Shown here piece by piece: positions 37,178 through 46,241 of a stretch of 61,606 bases of DNA. The notes below the pieces were generated by a model that saw only the letters and a program-made list of their open reading frames with translations, had not been told where the DNA came from and ran no database searches. This stretch comes from Pseudomonadota bacterium (GTDB taxonomy: Bacteria; Pseudomonadota; Alphaproteobacteria; Acetobacterales; Acetobacteraceae), in the NCBI GenBank assembly GCA_021798575.1, contig JAJZGI010000006.1:1-61606 (forward strand), written 5' to 3'. Within the stretch, counting starts at the first letter, position 1; each line of letters opens with the position of its first letter. The translations under genes and the position numbers were made by a program.

Positions 37178-39490
37178 ATGCCTGCCAAAAAGGTCCGACC
37201 CTGCATGAACGACACGCCGCGCAGCCCCGGTTCGGGCGCGCATCCGGGGCAGGCCGCCACCAACCCGGATATCGCCGCCCTGAACGACGCCGCCATCGGC
37301 CTGACGCCGACGCTGGAATCGCGCTTGGCCGCAGTGATGAATGTCGCACGCTACCACGGCGTGGAGATGAACCCGGAGACCCTGCGACTGCGGCGGGACG
37401 AGCCCGCGTCACCCCCGGTATCGATCGAGTGGCTGCGCGAGGCCGGGCTGTGGGCACGCGGCGCGCCTTTGAACTTCCGCCAGCTGATGAAAATAGACGA
37501 CCCGGCGCCGATCGTCCTGCTGCTCGATGACGGTGGCGCGGCGCTCGTCGTGGGCCGCAACCGCGAGCAGCAGGTGCTCCTCCTACGCGACCCACGCAGC
37601 CCGCGCAGCGAACCCGCCGTGCCGGTCGATGAACTCCGGCTGAAGCAGGTGTGGAGCGGCGGCACGTTGCTGGCCCGCGCCACGCGCGGCGGGGTGGAGG
37701 ATGAACCACCCTTCAACTTCGCCCTCATCGCCCGGATGGTCTGGACCGACAAAAAAATCCTGAGGGATATCGCCATCGCCTCCGTCACCATCACCATCCT
37801 CAGCATCATCCCCATCCTCATCGTGATGCGCACGATCGGCACCGTCATCCAGTATCACAGCGTCGCCACGCTCGAGCTCGTCACCGTGCTGCTGATCGTC
37901 GCGGTCTTCTTCGAGATGCTGCTGAGCTGGGGGCGCAAGCTGCTGGAGGTGGTGATGGCCGCCAAGCTCGACGCGCGGCTGAACCTGATGATCTTCGACC
38001 GGCTGCTCGCGTTGCCGATCGAGTTTTTTGAGCGCGAGCAGGCCGGCGTGCTGTCCTATAAAATCTCCCAGGTTTATAAGGTGCGGCAGTTTCTCACCGG
38101 CCGGCTCATGAACACCTTCATCGACATGTTCATGGTCGCCCTGCTGTTGCCGCTACTGTTCTATATGGACGCCACGCTGGCCTGGACCATCCTGATCGCC
38201 GCCGCCATGATCGCGTCGATCATCGGCGTCTTTCTGCGGCCCATGGGCGCCATGACCAGCCGGATCATCGCCGCCGAATCCGCCAAGAACTCGGTGATGG
38301 TGGAGAGCGTCTATGGTATCCGCACCGTGAAGGCCCTGGCGCTGGAGCCCACCCGCGCGGCGGACTGGGACCGCAAGGTGGCCCACACGGCGGATCTCAA
38401 CATCCGGGCCAGCCAGCTCGCCAACTGGCCCGCCACGCTCGTGATGCCCCTGCAACGCTACAGCCAGTATGGCGTGATGATCCTGGGCTCCTACATCGCG
38501 CTCAACTCCAACAATCCGGTAGACGCGGGCACCCTGTTTGGCTTCATGATGCTGGGCGGGCGCGTCGCCGGGCCGCTCGTCAGCCTGGCCGGGGTCATGG
38601 AGCATGTGCAGGAGGCCCAGGCCGCGGTCTACCAGGTCGCCTCCGTGCTCAACCGCCCGAATGAAAGACGCGCCCTCACCCACGGCCTGCGCCCCCGGTT
38701 CGAGGGCGCCATCGAGTTCGATGACGTGACCTTCCGCTATGAGGGCACCAAAACCCCGGCCCTGGATAGAATGAGCTTCAAAATCCCGGCCGGCACCATG
38801 CTGGGGCTGGTCGGCCGCTCCGGCTCGGGCAAATCCACCGTCACGAGGCTCTTGCAGGGCATCAACCGGGACTATTCCGGCGCCATAAAAATCGACGGCA
38901 ACGACATGCGTGAGATCAACCTGCGCCATCTGCGCAAGAATTTCGGCATGGTGTTGCAGGATAATTTTCTGTTCCGTGGCTCGGTGCGGGAGAATATCCT
39001 GGCCGGGCGCCCTGGCCTGTCGTTCGAGGATGCGGTGCAGGCCGCCCGGCTCGCCGGCGCCGAGGAATTCATCGAGCGCCTGCCCCAAGGCTACGACACC
39101 TTCATCCAGGAGGGCTCACCCAACCTCTCCGGCGGGCAGAAGCAGCGCCTCGCCATCGCGCGCGCCATCGTCTCGGACCCTCGGGTATTGATTTTGGATG
39201 AGGCGACCTCGGCGCTCGACCCGGAGAGCGAAGCGCTGGTCAACGCCAACCTGCTACGCATCGCCTCGGGCCGCACCATGGTCATCGTCTCGCACCGGCT
39301 CTCCTCGTTGATCGACTGTGACCTGATCATGGTACTGGACCATGGCCGGACGATGGATATCGGCACGCATCACGAGCTGGTGGAGCGCTGCGCCATCTAT
39401 CGTCACCTCTGGCTACAGCAGAACCGCCACCTCGACCCGGAAGGAAACGCCTATGCCAAGCCCGCTCCGGCGCTTAACCCTGGGGAGTAG
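37178..39490 (+). CDS. type I secretion ABC transporter
   Basis: A 770-residue HlyB-like exporter. Residues about 45-170 resemble the C39-peptidase-like domain but lack the catalytic cysteine (Val-Ala-Arg-Tyr-His replaces it), so it should bind rather than cleave substrate. The transmembrane domain covers about 190-480 (six hydrophobic segments, with VVMAAKLDARLNLMIFDRL). The ATPase has Walker A GRSGSGKST (about 545), signature LSGGQKQRLAIARA (about 649) and Walker B VLILDEATSALD. The ATG at 37178 lacks a Shine-Dalgarno; the ATG at 37205 is an alternative. Works with the HlyD downstream; no TolC-type gene is nearby. Confidence 0.9.
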   Translation: MPAKKVRPCMNDTPRSPGSGAHPGQAATNPDIAALNDAAIGLTPTLESRLAAVMNVARYHGVEMNPETLRLRRDEPASPPVSIEWLREAGLWARGAPLNFRQLMKIDDPAPIVLLLDDGGAALVVGRNREQQVLLLRDPRSPRSEPAVPVDELRLKQVWSGGTLLARATRGGVEDEPPFNFALIARMVWTDKKILRDIAIASVTITILSIIPILIVMRTIGTVIQYHSVATLELVTVLLIVAVFFEMLLSWGRKLLEVVMAAKLDARLNLMIFDRLLALPIEFFEREQAGVLSYKISQVYKVRQFLTGRLMNTFIDMFMVALLLPLLFYMDATLAWTILIAAAMIASIIGVFLRPMGAMTSRIIAAESAKNSVMVESVYGIRTVKALALEPTRAADWDRKVAHTADLNIRASQLANWPATLVMPLQRYSQYGVMILGSYIALNSNNPVDAGTLFGFMMLGGRVAGPLVSLAGVMEHVQEAQAAVYQVASVLNRPNERRALTHGLRPRFEGAIEFDDVTFRYEGTKTPALDRMSFKIPAGTMLGLVGRSGSGKSTVTRLLQGINRDYSGAIKIDGNDMREINLRHLRKNFGMVLQDNFLFRGSVRENILAGRPGLSFEDAVQAARLAGAEEFIERLPQGYDTFIQEGSPNLSGGQKQRLAIARAIVSDPRVLILDEATSALDPESEALVNANLLRIASGRTMVIVSHRLSSLIDCDLIMVLDHGRTMDIGTHHELVERCAIYRHLWLQQNRHLDPEGNAYAKPAPALNPGE

Positions 39491-40871
39491 CCCGCGCGCC
39501 GTGGCACGGGGCGGGCCCGAGGCGCTGCCCCTGGTCGCGCTGGAGTTCCAGTCGCCCACGGCGGCCATCATCGCGACCCCCGTGCCGCGCATGGCGGGCT
39601 ACACCAATTATTTCGTCACCGCGCTGGTGTTCAGCATGCTGCTCATCGCGGGCACCATGCACACGGATAAAATCGTCGCCGCCAATGGCGAGCTGGTCTC
39701 CAGCGCGCCCAACTCCACCATCCAGGCGTTCAACGCCACCTCCATCGTGCAGAGTATCGACGTGCATTCCGGCGAGCTGGTCAACAAGGGCCAGTTGCTG
39801 GCCACGCTCAACCCGACCTACGCCACCGCCGACCTCACCTCGCTCACGCAGCAGCAACAGCTCTATTCCGCCGAGGTCGCCCAGCTCCAGGCGCAGGAGA
39901 ATGGCAAGCCCTATGTGCCGGACCCGGCCAATCCGCAATCCGCCCTGCAGGCGCAGACCTACAACCAGCAGGTCGGCCAGTTTCAATTCACGATGCAGGA
40001 CGATGCGCAAAAGATCAGCGAGCTGAAGACCGAGATTGCGGGCTATGACGGCCAGGCGGCCTATTACCGGCAACGGCTCGGTATCGCCACGAATGTCGAA
40101 AACATGCGTAAATCCCTGCAAAAAATGCAAGTGGGCAGCAGGTTGGATACGCTAGCCGCCACCGATGAGCGGGTGAATATCCAGGCCGAACTCTCGAACG
40201 CTGTCTCCTCTGCCGCCGCCGATGCGCGCCAACTCGCCGCCCAGCAGGCCGAGCGCGCGGGCTACGCCGAGCAATGGAAGGCGACCGTCTCCCAGCAGCT
40301 CGCCACCGCCATCGATAATCTGGCGCAGGCGCAGCAGCAGCTCACCAAGGCGAGGCTGGCGGACCAGTTGGTCGCCCTCACCGCGCCGCAGGACGCCATC
40401 GTGCAATCCATCGCTTCGGTATCCGCGGGCTCCATCCTGCAAGCTGGGCAGACGCTGATGGAACTCGCCCCCGTGGACGCGCCCCTCACGGTCGAGGCGG
40501 ATATCCAGGCCGACGAGTCCGGCTATGTGCATGTCGGGAACCGGGTGAACATCAAATTCGACACGCTGCCGTTTTTGCAGTTCGGCACCGCGCGGGGCAC
40601 CGTTGTCTCCATCAGCCCGGAGAGCTTCAACCCGCTCGACCAGCAGGCCGCCGCCACCAATGGCGCGCCGCTGCCCGGCACACCGCGAACCCTGTACTAC
40701 AAGACCGAGATCGCGCTCGATGTGCTGAACCTGCATAACGTGCCGCCCGGCTTCCGGCTGGTGCCGGGGATGCCGCTGGAGGCGGATATGATGGTAGGGA
40801 CGCGGACCATCCTGGGCTATTTCCTGCAACAGATGATGCCGGTGGCCTATAACAGCCTGCATGAGCCCTGA
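39453..40871 (+). CDS. HlyD-family periplasmic adaptor
   Basis: A 472-residue membrane-fusion protein. A short cytosolic N-terminus is followed by one transmembrane helix (about 50-68), a biotinyl-lipoyl-like half (IVQSIDVHSGELVNKGQLLATL), a long Gln/Ala-rich coiled coil (about 125-320) and the second lipoyl half with LTAPQDAIVQSIASVSAGS. It links the inner-membrane exporter to an outer-membrane channel. The start at 39453 has AAGGA upstream and overlaps the ABC gene by 38 bp. Confidence 0.9.
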   Translation: MPSPLRRLTLGSSPRAVARGGPEALPLVALEFQSPTAAIIATPVPRMAGYTNYFVTALVFSMLLIAGTMHTDKIVAANGELVSSAPNSTIQAFNATSIVQSIDVHSGELVNKGQLLATLNPTYATADLTSLTQQQQLYSAEVAQLQAQENGKPYVPDPANPQSALQAQTYNQQVGQFQFTMQDDAQKISELKTEIAGYDGQAAYYRQRLGIATNVENMRKSLQKMQVGSRLDTLAATDERVNIQAELSNAVSSAAADARQLAAQQAERAGYAEQWKATVSQQLATAIDNLAQAQQQLTKARLADQLVALTAPQDAIVQSIASVSAGSILQAGQTLMELAPVDAPLTVEADIQADESGYVHVGNRVNIKFDTLPFLQFGTARGTVVSISPESFNPLDQQAAATNGAPLPGTPRTLYYKTEIALDVLNLHNVPPGFRLVPGMPLEADMMVGTRTILGYFLQQMMPVAYNSLHEP

Positions 40872-40891
40872 GACAGGAATTTAGGGTAGGG

Positions 40892-42634
40892 ATGCGCCTG
40901 CAATCCAAGCTCACGGACCGCCTGGCCGCCCGCAGCCCGCAAGGTGCGCTGGCCCGCGCCCGGACGTTGCAGAGTGAGCGCCAGCACGCCCGCGCCTTCA
41001 AACTCTTCAGCCTCGCCGCATCGGCCGGAATCACCGAGGCCGAGCGCGCGCTCGGCCTCTATTATCTGAGCGGCCAGGGCGTGCCGCCCAACACCACCCA
41101 GGCCGCGCGCTGGCTCGGCCTCGCCGCTGAAAAAAACGACATCGAATCCCAGCGCCAACTCGCCACCCTGAGTTTGTTGGGTACAGCCAGCCCGGCAGGC
41201 GGCCTGTTCACGGCGGGCGCATCATCCGGCGCGGATTTCAACGCCGCCCTGCGCTGGGCGCTGCCCGCAGCCACGGCGGGAGATGTCGAATCCCAGGTGC
41301 TCATGGGCTTCATCCACATGGTCGGCCCGGGCTCGCTGCGCGACAACGACAAAGCCATCGAATGGTTCGCCAAGGCCGCCGCTACGGGTTCGCCGCAGGG
41401 CCATCTGGGCGTGGGCACGCTCAGCCTGTACCGCGCGGACACCGATGCGAAGACCTTCGCCGCGCTGGCGCATATCCGCGCCGCAGCGGAGGCCGGCTTG
41501 ACTGCCGGGCATCACTATCTGGCCTTCGTCCATGAGCACGCCATCGGCGTGCAGGGCGATCCCAGCCTCGCGACGCAGCACTATGCCCTGGCAGCCAATG
41601 GCGGCATCCGAGACGCCCAGACCCAATATGGCTACCGGCTGCTGCACGGCATCGGCGCCAAAGCCAACCCGGTGGAAGGTGAAACCTGGCTGCGCCGGGC
41701 TGGGCTCGCGGGGGACGCGCAGGCGGCCGCATTGGTCGCGGGCATCTATCTCGAAGGCGGGGAGCTGCCCCCCAGTTTCGCGGAGGCGGCCAACTGGTTT
41801 CGCCTCGCCGCCGAGGCCGGGCACAGCGGCTCGGCGCGGGCACTGGGCCTGTTCTACCTCACCGGCACGGGTGTCGCGCGGGACGCCGATGCGGCCGCCA
41901 TCTGGTTCCGCCAGGCCGCCCAGGGGGGTGACACGCTGGCCCAGTGCGACCTCGCGACCCTGCTGCTGAGCGGTCGCACCCGCCCTAACTTCACCGAGAT
42001 TACGCCGGTGCATGAATGGTTCGAGAAGGCCGCCGAATCGGGCGACCTCATCGCCGCCTTTAACTACGCGGTATGCCTTGCCCGGGGACTGGGCATGGCC
42101 CAGGACGATGCAAGGGCTGCGATATATTTTCGCCGCGCGGCGGAGGGCATCGTGAACGCGCAGTACTGGTACGGCACGCTGCTGCTCGAAGGCCGCGGCG
42201 TGGCGACGGACCCTGAAGAGGCCAGGATATGGCTGCAAAGAGCCGCCGATTTCGGCGCGGCGGACGCGCAGGTCAGCCTCGCGCTGCTACATCTGACCGG
42301 CCAGGGCGGCCCGGCGGACGCGGCCCGCGCCCGGGACCTCTATGAACAGGCCGCCGCCCAGGGCCATGTGGAGGCGATGTTCGCGCTGGGTGTTCTATAT
42401 GGCGGCGGGCACGACCTCCCGGCGGACCGCGCCCGCTCGCTCGCCTGGTATTGGGCGGCGGCGGAAAAAAACCACGCCAGATCCGCCCTGATGCTGGGCC
42501 GATATCTCAACCTCGGCATCGCCACCGCGCGGGACCCGGAGGCCGCCCTGCACTGGTTCACCCGGGCGCTGCAGGCGGGCATCGCGGAGGCCGCGCCGGA
42601 GATCGCGGCGCTGCAACAAGTTGCCACGCCGTAA
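40892..42634 (+). CDS. Sel1-type repeat protein
   Basis: A 580-residue protein made of about 13 Sel1-like repeats (consensus A..LG..Y..G.GV..D...A..WF..AA..G), for example ARALGLFYLTGTGVARDADA. There is no signal peptide or membrane segment, so a cytoplasmic adaptor or scaffold is likely. It lies between the secretion genes and the glycosyltransferases and its last bases overlap the next gene. Sel1 proteins often organise protein complexes; the partner here is unknown. Confidence 0.85.
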   Translation: MRLQSKLTDRLAARSPQGALARARTLQSERQHARAFKLFSLAASAGITEAERALGLYYLSGQGVPPNTTQAARWLGLAAEKNDIESQRQLATLSLLGTASPAGGLFTAGASSGADFNAALRWALPAATAGDVESQVLMGFIHMVGPGSLRDNDKAIEWFAKAAATGSPQGHLGVGTLSLYRADTDAKTFAALAHIRAAAEAGLTAGHHYLAFVHEHAIGVQGDPSLATQHYALAANGGIRDAQTQYGYRLLHGIGAKANPVEGETWLRRAGLAGDAQAAALVAGIYLEGGELPPSFAEAANWFRLAAEAGHSGSARALGLFYLTGTGVARDADAAAIWFRQAAQGGDTLAQCDLATLLLSGRTRPNFTEITPVHEWFEKAAESGDLIAAFNYAVCLARGLGMAQDDARAAIYFRRAAEGIVNAQYWYGTLLLEGRGVATDPEEARIWLQRAADFGAADAQVSLALLHLTGQGGPADAARARDLYEQAAAQGHVEAMFALGVLYGGGHDLPADRARSLAWYWAAAEKNHARSALMLGRYLNLGIATARDPEAALHWFTRALQAGIAEAAPEIAALQQVATP

Positions 42635-45299
42635 TTCGCCGCTCGGCCCCGCTGCCGCCGCCTGGATGCGGGGGCGCGCGGGTGGGCAGCAGGCCATCCA
42701 GTGGCTGGAACGCGCCGCCCGGTTGGCGCCGAACGATCCGCGAATCGCGCTGGAGCTGGCGCAGGCGCGGCTGAACAGCGGCACGGCAGCCAACGTGACG
42801 GAGGCCGCCACCGCCTACGCGCAACTGGCCGAGAAGCACGAAGCACTGCCCGCCTGGCTCGGCCTCGCGATGGCCCGCCACCGGCTGGGGGACGCAGCCG
42901 GCGCTGCGGCGGCGCTCGAATCCCTGCTCGCCCGTCACTACATCCCCGAGGAGCCCGGTTTTGCCGAGCTCGCCCACAACATCGCGATCGCGGCGGGCCG
43001 GCCGCTGGGCGGCAATGGCCCCGTCATCACCCGCACCGAGGGCGTGGTCGCCCCGGCGAAATCGGGGCTCATCGGCTGGGCCACCTGCCGCGTCGCGCCG
43101 CGGACCCCGCCGCAGCTCAAGCTCCATGATGCGACCGGGGCGCAAAGAACGGTCAAATTTGGCAGAGTTCTGCCTGCGGACGATGATTCACCTCTGCTGG
43201 AGCGCCACAGTTTCAGAATCTCCCACCGCCAGCTCCATGGCCTCACGCCACCCTTTCACCTGATCACGGCGGACGGGGGCGAGCTTATGGGCAGTCCGGT
43301 CGACCCCGCTATCCTGCAACTTCCGCCAACCCCGGCCCGCCGACGCGGCAGGCCACCCGCCGAGCCGCCCGCACCGCGCCCGTTTTGCGTCATCATCCCC
43401 GTGTTCCGTGGCCTGCGGGAGACGCAGGATTGCCTGCACGCGCTGCAATCCGCCCTGGCGCCGGGTACGCCGTGCATCGTGGTGGATGACGCGACACCTG
43501 AGCCAGCCCTCGCCGCCTGGCTGGACGCGCAGGCGGCAGCCGGGCGCTTCACCCTGCTGCGCCACGCACAAAACCGGGGTTTTCCCGCCGCGGTGAATAC
43601 CGGGCTCGCCGCCGCGCACAGCCGGGATGTGCTGCTGCTCAACAGCGACACGCTGGTGCCCGCCCGCGCGGTGGAAACCCTCCGCCGGGTGGCCTACGCA
43701 CGGGCCGATACCGGCTCGGTCACGCCGCTCTCCAACGCCGCCAGCATCCTCAGCTACCCCAACCGCCGGGGTGGCAACGCCGCACCCGACCTGCCCGGAA
43801 CGGAGCGCCTGAACGTCCTCGCCCATGCGGCGAATGGCGATAGATCCGTCGAGATCCCCACCGGCGTCGGCTTCTGTATGTATCTGCGACACGACTGCCT
43901 GGAAGCGACCGGCGGCTTCCGCGCCGAGGTCTTCGCCCAGGGCTACGGCGAGGAGAACGATTGGTGCCTGCGCGCCCGGCATCTGGGATTTGCCCCTCGC
44001 GCTGCGCCGGGCGCCTATGTCGCACATCTGGGCGGCGTGTCCTTCGGCGCGGCGGCGCAGGCGCTCATGGGTCGCAACCTCGCGCTGCTGAACGCGCTCT
44101 ATCCCGGCTATCATGCGCTCGTCATGGCGCATATCGCGGCGGACCCGCTGCGCCCGGCGCGCGCGCGGATCGACGCGCTGCGCCTGCGCGCCAGCCACTC
44201 CGGGCAGGAGGCGGTCCTGTTGGTGTCGCACAACCATGGCGGCGGCGTGGCGCGCCAGGTGGCCCGGCATATGGCGGCGCTGCGCGCGCAGAACCTCCGG
44301 CCTCTGCTGCTCACCACCCAATTCCCTGAAAACCCGACGCGAACGCCCTACCCCTGGCCGGCCTGCCTCAGCGAGGGTGCGCCAGACGATACAACGAATC
44401 TCACCTTTAATCTCGCGCAGGATGAACCCGCCCTGCTGGCCCTGCTGCATGACTTGCGCGTTTCCTCGGTGGCGCTGCACCACAGCCTCGGCCATCATCC
44501 GGGCGTGCGCGGGCTCGCGGCACGGCTCACCGTCCCCATGGATATCTTCATCCACGACTACGGCGCCTTCTGCCCGCGCGTGAACCTGCTCGCTCCGGAG
44601 GATAAAGCCACGCCGGCGCGCTATTGCGGCGAGCCCGATTTGAGCGCCTGCACCGCCTGCTGCGCGCGGGCGCGGGCGGGCATCCCGGAAAATCTATCGC
44701 CGCGCGCCCTGCTGGCGCGCTCCGCGCGGGAGTTCGCCACGGCGCGCTCCGTCATCGCGCCATCGGCGGACGCCGCCCGGCGCATCAACCGGCATTTTCC
44801 CGGTATCAAACCCGCAATCACCCCGTGGGAGGACGACCTGATCCCGTCCAGCCTCCGCCCACCGGCTGACGGCCCGCGCCGAGTCGTCATCATCGGCGGG
44901 ATCAGCGCGGCCAAAGGACTGGAGCCGCTCATCGCCTGCGCGCGGGACGCCGCGCAGCGCTCCCTCGGCCTCGAATTCATCCTGATCGGCGCCAGCGCCG
45001 ATGACGCCAGGCTGCTGGACGCCGGGGTCTTCGTCACCGGCCACTATGCCGAGGGCCAGGCCACCGGCCTGATTACCAGCTTTCAGCCGGACCTCGTGTT
45101 CCTGCCCTCGATCTGGCCTGAGACCTGGTGCTTCGCCTTGAGCGAGGCCTGGCGCGCCGGACTGTACGCCATTGCGTTCAATCTTGGTGCCCAGGCAGAG
45201 CGCATCCACGCCACCGGGCGCGGCGCCACGCTGCCGCTGGGGTTGCCCGCCGCCCGGGTGAACGATTTTTTGCTGAGCTGGTCCCCCGCACCGCCGTAG
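42621..45299 (+). CDS. two-domain glycosyltransferase (GT2 + GT4)
   Basis: An 892-residue protein: TPR-like helices (about 20-110), a linker, a GT2 domain starting near 253 (PFCVIIPVFRGLRETQDC, then VVDDAT and LLLNSDTLVP with the metal-binding acidic pair) and a GT4-like domain from about 528 (LVSHNHGGGVARQVARH, then FIHDYGAFCPR and a CGEPDLSACTACC cysteine cluster, ending with a FLPSIWPETWCFALSEA donor-binding motif). Start is uncertain: TTG at 42621 overlaps the Sel1 gene, and ATG at 42666 is the first Met. Possibly glycosylates the secreted product of the cluster; inference. Confidence 0.85.
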   Translation: MPRRNSPLGPAAAAWMRGRAGGQQAIQWLERAARLAPNDPRIALELAQARLNSGTAANVTEAATAYAQLAEKHEALPAWLGLAMARHRLGDAAGAAAALESLLARHYIPEEPGFAELAHNIAIAAGRPLGGNGPVITRTEGVVAPAKSGLIGWATCRVAPRTPPQLKLHDATGAQRTVKFGRVLPADDDSPLLERHSFRISHRQLHGLTPPFHLITADGGELMGSPVDPAILQLPPTPARRRGRPPAEPPAPRPFCVIIPVFRGLRETQDCLHALQSALAPGTPCIVVDDATPEPALAAWLDAQAAAGRFTLLRHAQNRGFPAAVNTGLAAAHSRDVLLLNSDTLVPARAVETLRRVAYARADTGSVTPLSNAASILSYPNRRGGNAAPDLPGTERLNVLAHAANGDRSVEIPTGVGFCMYLRHDCLEATGGFRAEVFAQGYGEENDWCLRARHLGFAPRAAPGAYVAHLGGVSFGAAAQALMGRNLALLNALYPGYHALVMAHIAADPLRPARARIDALRLRASHSGQEAVLLVSHNHGGGVARQVARHMAALRAQNLRPLLLTTQFPENPTRTPYPWPACLSEGAPDDTTNLTFNLAQDEPALLALLHDLRVSSVALHHSLGHHPGVRGLAARLTVPMDIFIHDYGAFCPRVNLLAPEDKATPARYCGEPDLSACTACCARARAGIPENLSPRALLARSAREFATARSVIAPSADAARRINRHFPGIKPAITPWEDDLIPSSLRPPADGPRRVVIIGGISAAKGLEPLIACARDAAQRSLGLEFILIGASADDARLLDAGVFVTGHYAEGQATGLITSFQPDLVFLPSIWPETWCFALSEAWRAGLYAIAFNLGAQAERIHATGRGATLPLGLPAARVNDFLLSWSPAPP

Positions 45300-45313
45300 T
45301 CCACCATGCACCT

Positions 45314-45341
45314 TTGCCGATGCTGCATATTTCATTAAGAT
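45314..45341 (+). promoter_or_regulatory. weak candidate promoter for the ChW-like gene
   Basis: TTGCCG and TAAGAT are 16 bp apart in the AT-rich 80-bp gap before the gene at 45380. Matches are only 4 of 6 at each box, so this is tentative. Confidence 0.25.
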
Positions 45342-45379
45342 GATTTAACGATACGCCGATATCAACCCGAGGAACGCTC

Positions 45380-46234
45380 ATGGCTTCAGTCAAACCCACC
45401 CCGTCTCCAGCCGACGCCGGGCCAGCCGCGCCGCCCGCCGAGACCTCGCTCCAGGAGCTCAAGGTCACCGGCCATATGATGTCCCTGCCGACGGGGCTGT
45501 TTTGCTTCGTCAACGAGGCCAACCCGACCAGCGCGCGATACCATGGCATGCCGGGCGTGCGCGTCTCGCCGCCACCCTCGGGCGGACAGAATTTGGAGAT
45601 CGTCGGCTTCCGTCCGGATGGCTGGCTGGACGCCAGGGGAGACGCCGCTTTAGTACGGGTCCATAGGGGCCCGGCCCAGGTGCTGGTCACCATCTACCAG
45701 CATCCCAACCAGCCCGGCGCAGCACCCAAGCTACAGGTCCGCCAGTTGCTGAGCGAGAACGACGGGCCGCAGGCCCCAGTGCCCGTCGCCGCGCCGGCGC
45801 CTCAGCGCATGGACTTTCTTGCCCATATTCAGGGCCAGGGCGACGTCGGCGCCCGGTTCGGGGAGTGGCTAGGCCAGCGCGGCGGCACCAGCTGGGTCGA
45901 GGGCTTCGCCATCTCCGCACCCGAGGGCGTCGCATCCTCGGATATCACCTACCAGGCCGTGCTCGGCCGCGGCTGGCTCAGCCCCTGGGTCGAGGCCGGG
46001 GAGTATTGCGGCTCCCGCGGCATGGCGCTGCCGCTGCTCGGCCTGCGCATCCGCCTCACCGGCCAGGCCGCGGAGCAATACGACCTCACCTACAGCGCCT
46101 CCTTCGTCGGCGGCGCCACCGCCGGGCCGGTCGGCAACGACGAGACCTGCGAGGGCGACACGCTCGCCCCGCTGGAGGCATTGCAGGTCACCCTCACACC
46201 GCGCACGCGCAAAGCAACCAAGGCAAAGCGCTGA
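45380..46234 (+). CDS. protein with ChW-like repeats, function unknown
   Basis: A 284-residue protein with a Pro/Ala-rich start and a beta-rich N-terminal half (about 25-130). The C-terminal half has three segments patterned like clostridial hydrophobic-W (ChW) repeats: from residue 144 (HIQGQGDVGARFGEWLG), from 188 (YQAVLGRGWLSPWVEAGEYC, then GLRIRLTG) and from 234 (YDLTYSASFVGG, ending LEALQVTL). No signal peptide; type I export by the upstream genes would fit. ATG has GAGGA at seven bases. I do not know a function; a cell-surface or carbohydrate-binding role is inference. Confidence 0.7.
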   Translation: MASVKPTPSPADAGPAAPPAETSLQELKVTGHMMSLPTGLFCFVNEANPTSARYHGMPGVRVSPPPSGGQNLEIVGFRPDGWLDARGDAALVRVHRGPAQVLVTIYQHPNQPGAAPKLQVRQLLSENDGPQAPVPVAAPAPQRMDFLAHIQGQGDVGARFGEWLGQRGGTSWVEGFAISAPEGVASSDITYQAVLGRGWLSPWVEAGEYCGSRGMALPLLGLRIRLTGQAAEQYDLTYSASFVGGATAGPVGNDETCEGDTLAPLEALQVTLTPRTRKATKAKR

Positions 46235-46241
46235 ACCGGCT

